Both the position numbers and the translations under genes were made by a program. Source: Branchiostoma floridae (Eukaryota > Chordata > Leptocardii > Amphioxiformes > Branchiostomatidae). From it: 64,000 bases of DNA. Of the stretch, positions 1 to 13,300 are shown piece after piece. Location of the stretch: contig NC_049983.1 in assembly GCF_000003815.2 (NCBI RefSeq), positions 2,840,350-2,904,349 of the forward strand, in the 5' to 3' direction. Below the pieces are notes generated by a model. It saw only the letters and a program-made list of their open reading frames with translations, did not search any database and had not been told where the DNA came from. Within the stretch, counting starts at the first letter, position 1. Every line of letters begins with the position of its first letter.

Positions 1-8
1 CAGTAGCA

Positions 9-690
9 TTGTTGCACGCTGATAACAAGTATTTTGTTTATGACTCACATGCCAGAAGTCCCATAACAGCATTGCCAGATAGCCATGGCACTTCTACTTT
101 AAGCATGCACAGTTCAAACAGCAATCTAGTTTCATTCTTGCAACAACTTAACTGGAACACAACATGCAATTTTGAGGTTGTCCCAGTAGAAGCAGAAAAT
201 GTTTTCTTATCAGTTGAACCTACTGGTATACACATTATCAATCTGACTAGCAATGTTTCTTCTATGATTGAGTCAGAAAACTGCTTTCAAGTTCAACAAC
301 AACACACATACACCTTGGTTAAACCAGAGTTTGTATCTACGAAAGAGAACCTACAACAACCAAACACAGCATTTCCATTTGCACCACATTGTAACCAAAG
401 TACTGGGAAAAACATTGTGCCATGCACCACAAGCAAACATCCAAGTGCTATGCCAGAGAACAGGAATGAAGGCCTCTTGAATCAATTAGTAATGTCACCA
501 AATGCAGCATCAAATTTAAATGATAAAAAAGTGCAAGGTCTTGCAATCCAAAGCGCAATATGCAAGGACAAACAAGAAAAACAAACCTATCAACAGAAGA
601 CAGAGAGTCTTGCAGAACAAAGAACATCATACAAAGCAAAGAAAGCAAATGAGACCTGTGAGCAGAAGAAAGAACGACAATGCACATCCG
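9..690 (+). pseudogene. Fragment of a large transposon protein (probable Helitron-associated), 5' cut by window edge
   Basis: The frame is open from the window edge. It begins with a motif of the type HADNKYFVYDSHARS, followed by DSHGTSTL and, further on, FEVVPVEAENVFL. I associate this pattern with the OTU/C76-like cysteine-protease region of large metazoan Helitron-type or PIF1-helicase transposon proteins. After a low-complexity linker comes a charged segment rich in Lys, Gln and Glu (about residues 180-220), like the basic repeats that precede the Helitron-like N domain. Past about 690 the frame continues to 851 but the composition changes abruptly, so the homologous part probably stops there. 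No helicase or Rep motifs are present. Family assignment is from pattern memory, not a search. It is a truncated mobile-element gene rather than a cellular gene. Confidence 0.45.
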
Positions 691-858
691 GGACCTCTTC
701 CCGCCTTTGGCTGTGGTCTCGCACCGGAGTTTCTTTTACGATTTTTATATCCGGCACACAGCGCACACAAGGGATACAATTCCGCCCACAAAAGTACGCC
801 GGAAAATCCAATTATACCAGTGAACAAAGGTTTCCAGCCAACTTCCCATAGATTTTAG

Positions 859-2180
859 ATATAAACTTCTAGTTTAATAATGATGCACATTTTACTGGAA
901 CACAACATGAAATTTTGAGGTAGTCCTTCCAAATGCGCCCCGGCCAGCTTTTTTTAAAAGCTTTCTTGTTATTTCACTGGTGTGCTAAAGGGCACTGCTT
1001 ATAATGGAAATTGCCATTGGTGTAAAATGACTTGAGAGGGAGGATGGACTCTAGAGTCTATCACTCTTCCATTTGACCTGTATTCTATTGGCAATTGCGA
1101 AAGTAATTTATGAATAGTCCAAAAGAGTTCGGTTGGACTTGAACCACGTTACTTGGCAACGTCCCAGGGGAGGAGCCGCGAAAGCGGTCCAGCTCATGGA
1201 TACAGGAGGTGTGTTTCTATGCCCCATTATCTTGTGTTTTGCTAACTTTTTGGGGATGTTAGCATGATGTTAGCATGTGGCAGGTACCATGACAGCATAC
1301 CAGAGTCTGTCAGTGCCATTTTCAGCACAAAAGATTAAGAAAGTGGTGTGTGCATTGAGTGAAATTGGCTTTGACCTACTTTTATTAAATGCCCAGCACA
1401 CACCTTCTGAAAGTCCCTACAAAGCCTCTGAAACAACACTTCATGACCAAATTTCAGGTCTCTGTCATTGTAGAGGCAGTCTCTGTGTGTCAGAGTGACT
1501 AGCTTTTGGCATTTCTTGGCCTACATATGCCAGGTTTCTTGAAAACAGCTCTTGGTATATATGCCCTGCCCCCCCCCCCCTTCAGACTCTGATGGCAGCC
1601 ATGATACCTGTAATAAAAGTGAGTCCCAGGGGAGTATAAATCATTGAAATTCTTTCATACTTAGGATAATATGTGACAACCCCTGTCTCCATTGTATGAT
1701 AAAACTTTTTTTGTAAAAATCTGAACTTGGGCTCTGTGAAGGGGATCCGCAGGTCAATCCGCCATGCAAATTGATGGTGGTCGATTATAGTTCAGGGCCT
1801 AAAACTTCAAGATTTTTTTCCTGGTCAAATGGGTAGAAATCCTGGCAGTTTTGAGGTGGGTGTGACAGGGGAGGGTTTCTACTTTGTGATTAGGGCCAAA
1901 AAGCTGAGTTTGTGTGGTTTTCAGGGGGTATAAAGTTGGGACTTTTTTGTCCTAGCACATGGCCTCCTCACTGGGTTGTGGTGCGGTTTTGAGGTCATGG
2001 GTCAATCTTTCAGTTTCCCGGAAGTTCTCACCGTTAGATTCATGCCGAAATGTGGTTTTTCGGATAGCTGAGATGTCGGGCTTTCATATGAGGGTATGTT
2101 TGTGTGCCAGTAACGTCAGATAGTTGAGTTACTAACAGTTGCTTTCTCCTCTTTTTTGTATAGGAACCCATTGTTTAGAG
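859..2180. other. Intergenic, no gene seen
   Basis: Short open frames here have no recognisable motif. It contains a pure C run at about 1569-1580. A 36-base near-copy (about 886-921) of sequence at about 147-182 lies inside the upstream transposon fragment, suggesting a broken duplicate of that element. Confidence 0.5.
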
Positions 2181-3670
2181 GCTGCAAATTGAATCACCTG
2201 CGGATACCCAGGACAAGCAGTTTTCATGTGGTATAGTCTAAATGTTAGCAGCTGGGACAGTGTTGGTGGTGCTGTCATCTCCGTCGACTCATTGCTTTGG
2301 TGTCTTGTCACTCCCACACAGTACCCGGGTTGAGTTGCAGCTCCAGGGTGGGCTGCAAGGGGGCCCAAACTAATACCACTTCCAACTTACGTTGAAAGGT
2401 TTGCGTCGCAAAAAAAATCAAGACCACAGCATGTCCATGGCCAAACACACTAAAACAAAATCGGCCAACTGAGAGTCAAATTTGAAAACCAGGAGGCCCA
2501 AAGTCAAACTTGAGCGTCAGGCAACCACTCTAAACCCATGTATTAAATATCATCGCAATCACACGTTGAGTTCTGGAGATATAGCACCGGAAACATCCCT
2601 TCAACACACAAGAGATGCCTGCATTGTCAAGTTTAAACACAAGAAAGCCCAAATTCAATCATGAGCATGAGGTAACCACCCTCAAACAATGTATCAGTTC
2701 AGTTCAGTATCAAATATCATCGCAATCACACGTTTCTGGTGATATAGCGCCAGAAACGCCCCTTCCACACACTCCAATACTGAAAACATCAAAACAGACA
2801 GCTGTCCGCAATTAAGAGGGTCGTGAGAGGGAAACCATATCACTCCATATCAAGAAAGGGGTGTAAATATATATTTTCTAAACAACCACAAAACTGCCTG
2901 GGTAGCTGGTTTTATTTGCCAAACTATCATTCTGGAAACTGAATTGTTCTATTTTGCCTACTATTTGAATTCTTCGTGTCTTCTCAGGTGACAGCCACTT
3001 TTTAGGGGTTGAAATCCCATCCGTGGCTGTGATATTCTTCAAAGCCATGAACCAATATGAATGTTGTGGTGCATCTGTAGTAAAACATAACAGGGGTTGT
3101 GGATAAACAAAAGGACTAGTGATGTTTTCGATAATTTACTGAATATCAAGTCGTGAAGGCAGGTGCTCAATATCGACCTTCACCTTCCAAATCATCTCAC
3201 CTACCCACCTGCCAAATAAAATCCCAATCCATCCAGCGGATATCGTGATATACTCCAATACGTGATTCGTACCAAAAATAGTACCTGCATTATTTCATGC
3301 AGGCAAAAAAAAACGGTTTTGCCCCGGTACCCACCAAAAAAATGGTTTTGTACTGGTGCCCACTACTAGCCACAATCGTTTCACACAAACACACACACTG
3401 GGCCTATTGTATTGTACCCAATAGATAATTCCACGCTCCATTTAACAATTGTGTGTATGATATTTTTAGTTTTCAGAATGGCTGTTTTTCATACCGCCTT
3501 TGTTGTTGTTGGCATCCATCTGTCTCGGAAGACAATGGTAGGCAGACAGGGTGGGTTTTGCGACCCGTCTGCCTGGCCTGTAAGTGACTTTTTCAGGTGA
3601 ATGATGCGTGTGCATTTCCTTTTTCACCCTTTCGTCTACTGGCGCACGAAGTCCTACACCGTCCATATGG
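2180..3670 (+). repeat. Dispersed element, copy 1 of an inverted pair
   Basis: This stretch is similar, in reverse complement, to about 39260-36615. Shared landmarks are the segment around GCTGGGACAGTGTTGG with the adjacent CGACTCATTGCTT; repeated phrases about ATCGCAATCACACGTT; the line ending GGGGTTGAAATCCCA; a C/A-rich AATGGTTTTGTACTGG stretch; and a terminal module with GGCAGACAGGGTGGG. Internal blocks differ: 3060-3285 has no counterpart in copy 2. No long coding frame is present, so it is probably a non-autonomous element or a mosaic of several. Confidence 0.65.
3500..3660 (+). repeat. Small structured dispersed repeat, copy 1 of 4
   Basis: About 120-150 bp containing GGCAGACAGGGTGGGTT followed by CGACCCGTCTGCC, which can pair as a hairpin. 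A second imperfect stem lies between GGTGAATGATGCG-type sequence and CCTTTTTCACCC. Other copies are at 10585-10700 (+), 36625-36755 (-) and 50835-50955 (-). The stem is kept in all four copies. Confidence 0.6.
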
Positions 3671-4308
3671 TATCATTGATGAGTTTTTCCTTCCCATAGA
3701 CTTCTAATTCATGTTTTACATGGGTGCGTTCAAAATGAAGCTACGTTAAAATTCAGCAGATTTTTCATTCCATGTTGAGCACATTTACCCTATACCGTGT
3801 GGAAAATTGCCAACGTCAACTATACACACGTTATTTTTTATAGCAATTACAAACCACGTGCACGATTAGTCAATCCTCACAAAGGGCACTTTTTCGCTGT
3901 TAGTGTACAACCGCACCACTCATAACCCTGGACTGTGTACCTCCGACCTAGCGAGCGGCTGCAAAACTTTACCTGCTAATTTCTTCAGTTACAAACAAGC
4001 TTTCACCAATCTGAATTTTGAGATCTGTTCGGCTAACTCAAAGGAAATTTCTTACCGCTTAAAACACGCGTCCATGCACCCGTTTATTTTTTTGGCTCGG
4101 ATTTCTTTTAGCAGCCCACTCGGAGTAATACATCAATAGTCCTTATGTTGTGTCATTAAGTTGTCGCCTGCGTTGGATGATAGGAGGACCTCAGTTTTGT
4201 TATGATTCAAGCCGCAAACTACAAGGGCGTGTCGCTTCAAAGCAGACGGCGAAGGCCGTGAACGTTAGTTGCTAGAGAAGGAAAGTGCTTTTATGTACTA
4301 CATTGAAA
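3671..4308 (+). promoter_or_regulatory. Upstream region of the chimeric channel gene
   Basis: This is the presumed promoter and 5' UTR of the gene starting at 4309. I see no convincing TATA box. An in-frame TAG lies 36 bases before the chosen ATG (4273-4275), which supports that start. Location is by context only. Confidence 0.3.
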
Positions 4309-4381
4309 ATGTCAACCAACAAAATTGGCAACTTCATCCTTGTGTACACGTTGTTCCGGCTGCTTGTGACACATACATCAG
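4309..4381 (+). CDS. Exon 1: signal peptide
   Basis: Codes for about 24 residues beginning MSTNKIGNFILVYTLF and ending THTSG, a basic start followed by a hydrophobic core, typical of a signal peptide. The ATG has A at -3 and an in-frame stop 36 bases upstream. The donor is CAG|GTAAGT at 4381/4382 and leaves phase 1, matching the next recognisable exon. Linking it across the 4.9-kb intron is inference from phase, strand and the missing start of the downstream exon. Confidence 0.6.
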
Positions 4382-7300
4382 GTAAGTTTTGTTTTACCTT
4401 TTTCATCTATCGCTATGTTATCCTACGTACGTGCAAATACGTGCTGTCTACATGCCAAAACGTAGGCAATCTTTTGGGATCCGTATATGGTAAGAACCAC
4501 CTCCGTACGAAATCGAAGAGAATTCCAAGGATTTTGGAGCACGCAGACACGCCGTAGAATTTTACGTGCAGGCAAAAATTTGTGTGCCTTCGGGCTAGCT
4601 GCGGATTCGCCCAACACCCACCAACCCCCACCCCATAGTTTGACAGGGAAGTCCAGCTAGCAAGGCTCTCTGACGGATCGAGTCAGATTTCTCTCTTCAT
4701 TGATCTTAAATTCTGTGTTAGGTAGTTTGTGCCTGCCGCCAAAATGACAGGAATATACGTTGCCGTTGACAAATACGACCAGGGCTTCTACACAACAATA
4801 ACTTAATTGCACAATAGTTTCACAAGGTGAAAAAATATGGTATCTACTGGTACACAAATACAGTCCCATAGAGGTAATCTTCTTTAGGTTAACTTGAAGC
4901 TTCCATTTAGTACTAAAAACGTCTAGTCTTTAGGTCGCTTTATATCAGCTACATGTAATACACTCACATGCTGTTTTTTGACGTGCTCAATTGCTAATGC
5001 ACACCAGAAAATAATGACCAAATATCATTGTGACCCTGGTTGTAGACTGCATAGCCGTGGGCAATATAACAGCAACCCAAATCTATAGTTATGCAGTCGG
5101 TAGTCAAGGTTACTCATCTTCATGCCATAGGACAACATAAACGTAGGAATATCATTTTAAGTTGTGTTTTAAACCTTACTTTTGTACTTTACACTCTGGG
5201 CGTGATTGAAAGTTCGGTGACAATCGTACAGAAATAGAATATTTCGTAAAACAGTGTTTTGAATGAAAAAATAATGTCTATAGGACAGCACAAGTAAAAT
5301 AATTCCACAAGGGTACATTGTTGCGCCGACCTAAAAAGATATGTCCAAGCAGGTCCCTAAAACATCTTCCCCCATTATTAAGTACTCTTTTATATCTAAA
5401 CTGTGTTTACCTGGGATACTACAATAGAGATCTCTCAAACACAATGCTTTCCATTGTGAAGGATTTATATGTAATCAGACGTACTGAAAATGGATTGTGG
5501 AAAATGTAAAATGGATTACTAATCCCTTGCTTTCAGTGCTTGCAGCACTTATTTTTTAGGGTCTAATTGCGCTGATATATATAGTAACGTTAGTCATTTT
5601 TTAGAAAGGTTGGAAAGACACACGTGCAGCCGTGCAGAAAGTCTTTATCAACTGCATGAAATATTAATAAGGCACATGGCTGAAAGGACGTATGAATAAG
5701 TATTCTTTACCCGATAACAATAACAATTTCAGGGCTAAAATCGCTATTTTGCACTTTAAACTGAAAACGAACCCAACACGAACGTGCAATTCATTGATCC
5801 GACTTTTTTCTGTAACAAATATCAATAAACTCTCAGCACATGCAGGTATACTAAAATACAGACATACTCATATACGGGTTACATTGGGAAAGGCATGCAG
5901 GGAAAAGGTGGTAACGTTCGTTGTTATCATTTTTTATCATTGTCTTCTCGGCTGGCTTTCAAGGATCGTAGAGCACATTTCGACGTTTATTGCTCAATGA
6001 ATGCAGTGAAAAATGAAACACACTTTATCAGTCAGTGTACCCACTATGAAACCGAAAGAAATACATTATTGCAAACAGTTGTCACAATTTTACCAAGCTT
6101 TTACCACCTAAGAGATCACCAAAAGAATAAATTTTTATTGAAAGCACAAAATCTCACCATCATACCGAACGTGAGACAGTTCATTAACCACCACCTTTAA
6201 AGAGGAAGTCAAACCCGACAATAGTATCAATAGTATCATGTAGTTGATTAGACACGAGTTTTATGTATTACTCTATCTACTTCTCTCTTAGTTCATGAGA
6301 TTGTATATGCAATTAGCCCTCGGGCATGATTTTACAAATAAACATTATTATTGTCTTTTCAGATGGTGCTATCAAACACGGGCATACATTTATCTGTTCA
6401 CTTATCTTTGCTAGTTAAAATCTGCTTCTGTTCGATGGCGGCGCTCAAATAAGTTGTATTTACTTCAGGGCGCAGTCATCCCGTCTGTACTTATTCATTT
6501 GTGTTTGTTTGTTTGTTTGATTAAAAATGTTACCACGGAAGATCCGCGCAATTGCAAGATCGGGTGGTGTCGTGTATAGCGTAACTATTAAAAATGACAG
6601 AAAAAAATAAGACTAATAAATATCCTCAAATTTTGATGCAAATTAGAAAAAAGACACACAAGAAAAGGCCAAATATCATTGTGACCCTGGGATAGGAGTA
6701 GATTGTATGACCCTTTGCAATAAAATAGCAACCCAAAATTACAGTTTGATATAGGTAGTCAGGGGCATTCCTCTTCATGCCATAGGAATACGTATACGTA
6801 GGAATATCATTTTCAGATGTGTTTTAAGTTTTATTTTTGATTATCATAGATGTCAGTCAAATTTCAGTGACAGTCATACAGAAATAGAATCGTTTGCAGA
6901 ACACTGTTTCGAATGAAAATATAATGTGTATAGGACAACATAAGTAAAATAATTCCACAAGGGTACATAATTCCGCCGACCTGACAAGATATGTCCAATC
7001 AGGTCTCTAAAACAGCGTCTCCCAGTATAAAGTATTCCTATATGTCCAAACTGTGCTTACCTGGGATGCTACAATAGAGATCTCTCAAACACAATGCTTT
7101 ACAGTGTGAAGGATTTATATGTAATCAGACGTACTAATGTAAAATGAATTGCTAATCCCTTGCTTTTAAGTGCTTGCAACATTTACAATTCAGAGACTAA
7201 TTGCGCTGATAAAAACGTTAGTTCTTTTTTTAGAAAGGTTGAAAAGACACATGTGCAACCGTGCAGAAAGCCTTTATCAAGTGCATGAAATATTCATAAG

Positions 7301-10300
7301 GCACATGGCTGAAAGGACGTATTAATATGTATTCTTTACCCAATAATAATAACAATTTCGGGGCTAAAATCGAGACATACTTATATACGGGTTACATTGA
7401 GAAAGGCATGCAGGGAATAGGTGGTAACGTTCGTTGTTATCATTTTTTATCATTGTCTTCTCGGCTGGCTTTCAAGGATCGTAGGACACATTTCGACGTT
7501 TATTGCTTAAAAATGAATGCATTGAAAAATGAAACACACTTTATCAGTTAGTGTACCCACTATGAAACCGAAAGAAACACAATATTACAAACAGTCGTCA
7601 CTATTTCACCAAGCTTTTACCACCTAAGAGATCACCAAAAGAATATATTTTACTAAAAGCACAAAATCCCACCATCATACAGAACGTGGAACAGTTCATT
7701 AACCACTGCATTTAAGTAAGAAGTCAAACCCGACAATAGTATCCATAGTATTACGTAGTTGATTAGACACGAGTTTTATGTATTACTCTATTTACTTCTC
7801 TCTTAGTTCATGAGACTGTATATGCAATTAGCCCTCGGGCATGATTTTACAAATGAATATTATTATTGTCTTTTCAGATGGTGCTATCAAACACGGGCAT
7901 ACATTTATCTGTTCACTTTTGCTAGTTGAAATCTGCTTATGTTCAATGGCGGCGCTCAAATAAGTTGTATTTACTTCAGGGCGCAGTCATCCCATATGTA
8001 CTTGTTTATTTGTGTTCGTTTGATAAAAAAATGTTACAACGGAAGATCCGCACAAGATCGGGTGGCGTCGTGTGTGGTGTAACTGGTAGAAATGACAGAA
8101 AAAAATAAGGCTAATAAATATCCTCAGATGTTAATGCAAACTAGAAAAAAGACAGACAAGAAAAGGCCAAATATCATTGTGACCCTGGGATAGGAGTAGA
8201 TTGTATGACCCTTTGCAATAAAATAGCAACCCAAATTTACAGTTTGATATAGGTAGTCAGGGGCATTCCTCTTCATGCCATAGGAATACGTATACATAGG
8301 AATATCATTTTCAGTTGTGTTTTAAGTTTTATTTTTGATTATCATAGATATCAGTCAAATTTCGGTGACAGTCATACAGAAATAGAATAGTTTGCAAAAC
8401 ACTGTTTTGAATGAAAAAATAATGTCCATAGAACAACATAAGTAAAATAATTCCACCAGGGTACATAATTCCGCCAACCTGAAAAGATATGTCCAATCAG
8501 GTCTCTAAAACATCGTCTTCCAGTATAAAGCACTCCTTTATATCTAAACTGTGTTTACCTGGGATACTACAATAGAGATCTCTCAAACACAATGCCTTCC
8601 ATTGTGAAGGATTTATATGTAATCAGGCGTACTGATGTAAAATGGATTGCATGCTAATCCCTTGCTTTCAGATGCTTGCAACATTTACAATTTAGGGACT
8701 AATTGCACTGATAGCAACGTTAGTTCTTTTTTAAAACTTTTTTTAGAAAGGTTGAAAAGACACATGTGCAGCCGTGCAGAAAGTTTTTATCAAGTGCATG
8801 AAATATTCGTAAGGCACATGGCTGAATGGACGCATCGACAAGCATCATTTTTGACGTGCGTAGCTATTGGCCCTCCGGTATGAGTGATGCGGAAATCGTC
8901 GTCTAGAGCCTTAGAGTTATAGTCACCTACTTGCTAAAGTGACCACCCTGAAGCAGACGCCTTATTCCTTGAAAAGCAGAAAACTTTGTCATAAAGAGGC
9001 CTACTCATAAATATGGGACATAAATGTACTTCCAATGAATTCTGATGAAACTTAAGACTCGACAATATTAGTCTCAAGATGCCACTGTTTTGTTGATCTA
9101 GCTACTATTTGCTACTAGAATATGGTAATATTTTGTACTCCTTGAATTACCATATCCTTGCCCAAACTGGCTCCATGACTGGAATTCCAAACATTCTTTT
9201 GGGCCAACATTCCTGTACAATTCCTAGAATTTTTGCTTACTGAACACAATGATTTACCATTTGGCTCGGTCCAGAGGTGTCGTCAAAATTCCATTTTGCA
9301 ATTAACGAACCGATCCTTCCTCACACAGCAATCGGGTACACCAGTCTGGGTTGCTGGGCGGACGACATCTCAGACCGCGCCATTCCCACACTCGAGGGGA
9401 CTGACTCACGCCTAGATGGACACTACTCGTCACGGGAAAACCCCATCGAGAAATGTTACCAGGTAGCACTTTCTCGTGGTTTCCCCGTGTTTGCCGTACA
9501 GAATGGCGGCTGGTGTGCTGGTTCGGCTGATGGGCTCAACACCTACTACAAGTACGGCGCATCACCAGCCTGTGCAGCCGATGGCGGAGGCGGGGATCTT
9601 GCAAATGAAGTCTACGGGATCACTGGTCAGTCTCTAGTAAGGCTTAGGTCACATTTCCAAATCAGGGCCCGGCCGTGCAGCTTTCGGAAGGGAAAAGAAT
9701 GATATAAAAGACATCAAAATACACAAAATGTCTATATAATATCAACGGACATAATTTGGGTATATTTCTCGGTATACATTTTATTTCATTTTTTTCGTCT
9801 CTTTGAATAAACATCCCGGCCGGGCTCTGGATTGGAAATGTGATATACGCCTACATGGGTGTACGGGTGGAAGTTTCAGAAGGGTGTAAATGAGTGTCTA
9901 TTCTACCATTTATGCTCACCTCAGGCTATTTGCTGCATGCTCAATTACCTTAAATCTTCATGATCTTTCATATTGTATCTTTGTTTCCATTGGCAAATTT
10001 ATTTTCACGTTCTTGGCTCTCATTACTTTCCGTACGTACCAAACACCACTTGCGTCAGAGATTACTTTTGCAATGGCCCACTACTACGTACCGTCAGATG
10101 TATGTTTGCCCATCATGTTGGCCAGTCTTAGTCCTTAAACTGCCCAAGACCCTTGCATTACATTTTAATGACAGTAGTCAACCAATTATGTGTACCTTTT
10201 GACACAGTTTCATTTTAACAATTGCTGGCAATATCATTCACAGTGAAATGGGGGTGAAGTTTTTATTAGTTGTCGTGACGTCGCCGGACGATCTNNNNNN

Positions 10301-13300
10301 NNNNNNNNNNNNNNNNNNNNNNNNNNNNNNNNNNNNNNNNNNNNNNNNNNNNNNNNNNNNNNNNNNNNNNNNNNNNNNNNNNNNNNNNNNNNNNGAAATT
10401 CGCCTTACATTCGACAGTTTCATCTCGAGGAAGACTACGACTTTCTCACCATCTACGATGGACCCAGCGATAGTGCTGAGGAGTTACAGAGGTAACGTTC
10501 TGAGCGCGCTAGCGTCGTAAAAGACTACGATAAGCACTAATAGATCCTAATTAAGATTCTGAATGTGAAAAATATTGGCATGCTGTTTTGGAAGACGATG
10601 GTAGGCAGACAGGGTGGGTTAGGCGACCCGTCTGCCTTGCCTGCACGATACATTTTAAGGTGAAGGAGGGGTGTGCACTTCCTTTCCACCCTATCGTCTA
10701 CTGGTGCACTATGCATCACACATGCAAAAATCAAAATTTTGAAATATGATCACGCCCACTTAAGGGGTTATGGATCGGGTCATTTGAGACATACTTTGTA
10801 TAAAAATCGTCGTCTGGCATGAAATAAATCACACCCCACCCAACCCAAAAAACGAATCCGCATTATATGCAAAAGGCCCAGCCATATAATGATTCAGTGA
10901 CATGCTTGGTGACGTATAACTGCTGAACGACGTGTGCTAGGACTACCAAACTTTTTGTACTTTTCCTAAAATTCAGTTGGCAACAATTGTAAACGAATAA
11001 AGTACGATGCCATTATGTTGCTACAACAAATAGACTTGATCACAACTCACTTTCCTTTCTCAGACGTCACGAAGCAAAACAATATTCAACACTACACTTG
11101 GACTCAATCGCACGGTGGCCCGGTAGGATAAGTGATACAAGGTTTCACCAGGCTAGTTCTAACCCTTCCACACAGGCATCCTCTGCCTGGTACCCACTCC
11201 TAGTGTGGGGCCATTTTAAACACATTTCTTGTCTGTTTTGTTTTAGCATAAAAAAATCTTAATATGTGCCTCATGGGGTGGGTACGGAACCACATTTGCT
11301 TACTGGACCGGTCCAGATCCGAACCTGAAAAAAATTCGGTAGACCTGATGTTGGACCTATTGGAAAATGAACAGATTATATAATTGGGCATTCACGTGTT
11401 TGGGGGCTTACCGGACGAGGAAAATAACAAGAGCGAACGTAGAGTACCACGTTTTACAGTCAATAGTACAGAGGCAGGCAGCATTGTGGGATTTTAAACG
11501 CCAGTGGGAGTCGAATAGTCCACAAAACATATTTCTTTGTTGCGAAATAGACCATTGTTTTGAGTATCGTCCAGTCACAAGTTCTCACATACTGAATGAG
11601 GTCCAGGTTCAGGTTCAAACCTGGACCTGATCCTCTTGACCTGAACCGGACCTGGACCGAAATTTGCTGTACAGTTACCAATCCCCAGTGCCTTACGTTC
11701 ACAGTGTATTCGTTGCCTTCTAGGTTAACAGGTGACTTGTCAGTCAGCCCGATCACCAGCACATCTAACACGCTGTTCCTGAGGTTTACATCTGACGTCC
11801 TTTTCGCGGAAGAAGGATTCAAGTTGTTCTATTCAAGTCAAGTCTTGAATACAAGTCAAGTCTTGAATGAAACATCTTACAGTAAGCATGTTTACCTTTG
11901 CTAGAAGGTTATGTGACTCAGAACATTTTAGTTTGCTATATTGGTGGTATGGCTGTGGATGTATTTGAGTATGGTGTAAACATAATAACTCAAGAAACTG
12001 TGAATGGATGTATTTGGTAGGTGGGTATGTGTCTAGAAGACGTATGTGAAGTTTGAGAATTGGCGTCCTGGCGGCTTCCTACGGCTTTGCAACTTGTATT
12101 TTTGTGTGTTTCTATGTGGTAAGCTCGAGATGCCGTGGACGGATCTTTATGCTATTTGTTAGGTAGGTAGGTAGAAGTCTACAAGACGAAGATGTACTTT
12201 GAAAATGGGCCACTTACCAGCTCCCAAGTCACTACAGCAAGAGTTTGAGGTCATTTTTTTTCTGGAAAAAATGTTACAGCAGCAGTACCAACGTCCGAAT
12301 CAGGTATTCGAATTTTCAACCGCTCCGCAGTCAGGGTGGGCAAATGATGTTTGAATTGTTTTATGGAAGCCTGTGTGATAAAACTTCGAAGCCTGTGTGA
12401 TACGGTGTTTTATCACCAGATCCGAAACACCTGTATCGACAGTCATTGCGATACAAGCATGGCACAAAAGATCTAATCACGGTTTTTGAATGTAATCTTT
12501 TCTTACATAAAACAATGGGATGGATGAAGAAATATTACGAAGAAAGATGTCAATATATTGTAACCGTTGATTTATGAAGCACCAATATGATATTTACCAA
12601 CCAGAAATTCACAACCTCGCGATGAAGACGAGTGATGCTGTGTGGTCTGGTACCGCTGATTCATTAAGAGTGGAAATCTTCTCTGATGTTTGTAACGACA
12701 CCTGCGTCAACACGACCGTGCATGCAACCCTGGAGGACGGGTAGGTACAATACACCTATTTCACGCGGCAGCCATGATAGAACAAAACCAAGGCCAATGT
12801 GGCAAACAAAAGACTATCCATCATGATTAACAGTTCAACCAACGATAGCATGGTAATCAGGAAATCAACCAATAAGGGATTGGCTGCATGTTCATCAAAT
12901 ATTTGCACTATCATTCTAATTTGAGCTATAGGATCACTCTACCCTAAATTGCTACCTATCGGTGCATAACACTAGTCATGATATCAATTATTTAATCCTA
13001 AATACTTACTCCTACACTACCATACTTCCCGGTGTCCGTGACAAACTAATACAAATATAGCAACTAAAATAAACAACTACATGTACAATAGGTTAACAGA
13101 AAACTTTAGATGGAGCACAAAATTAGAGTGGGAGTGGTTAGAGGTCGACACACCAATTTTACAACTTAATATTTATGTGGCTCCACACATTTAGTTTTTC
13201 CTTAGATATTTGCATATTCCACCCGGAAATCAGAAAGAATAGAAGCTGTAAACATGTACTCCACGTTTCAAGCTATTTGATTGGCTTAAAGTCTCACTTT

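Noticed and set aside
11460-11904. Minus-strand frame of 120 codons and plus frame of 102 codons
   Set aside because: The minus frame is a shadow across a repeat and the CUB exon; the plus frame is coding only from 11724 on.
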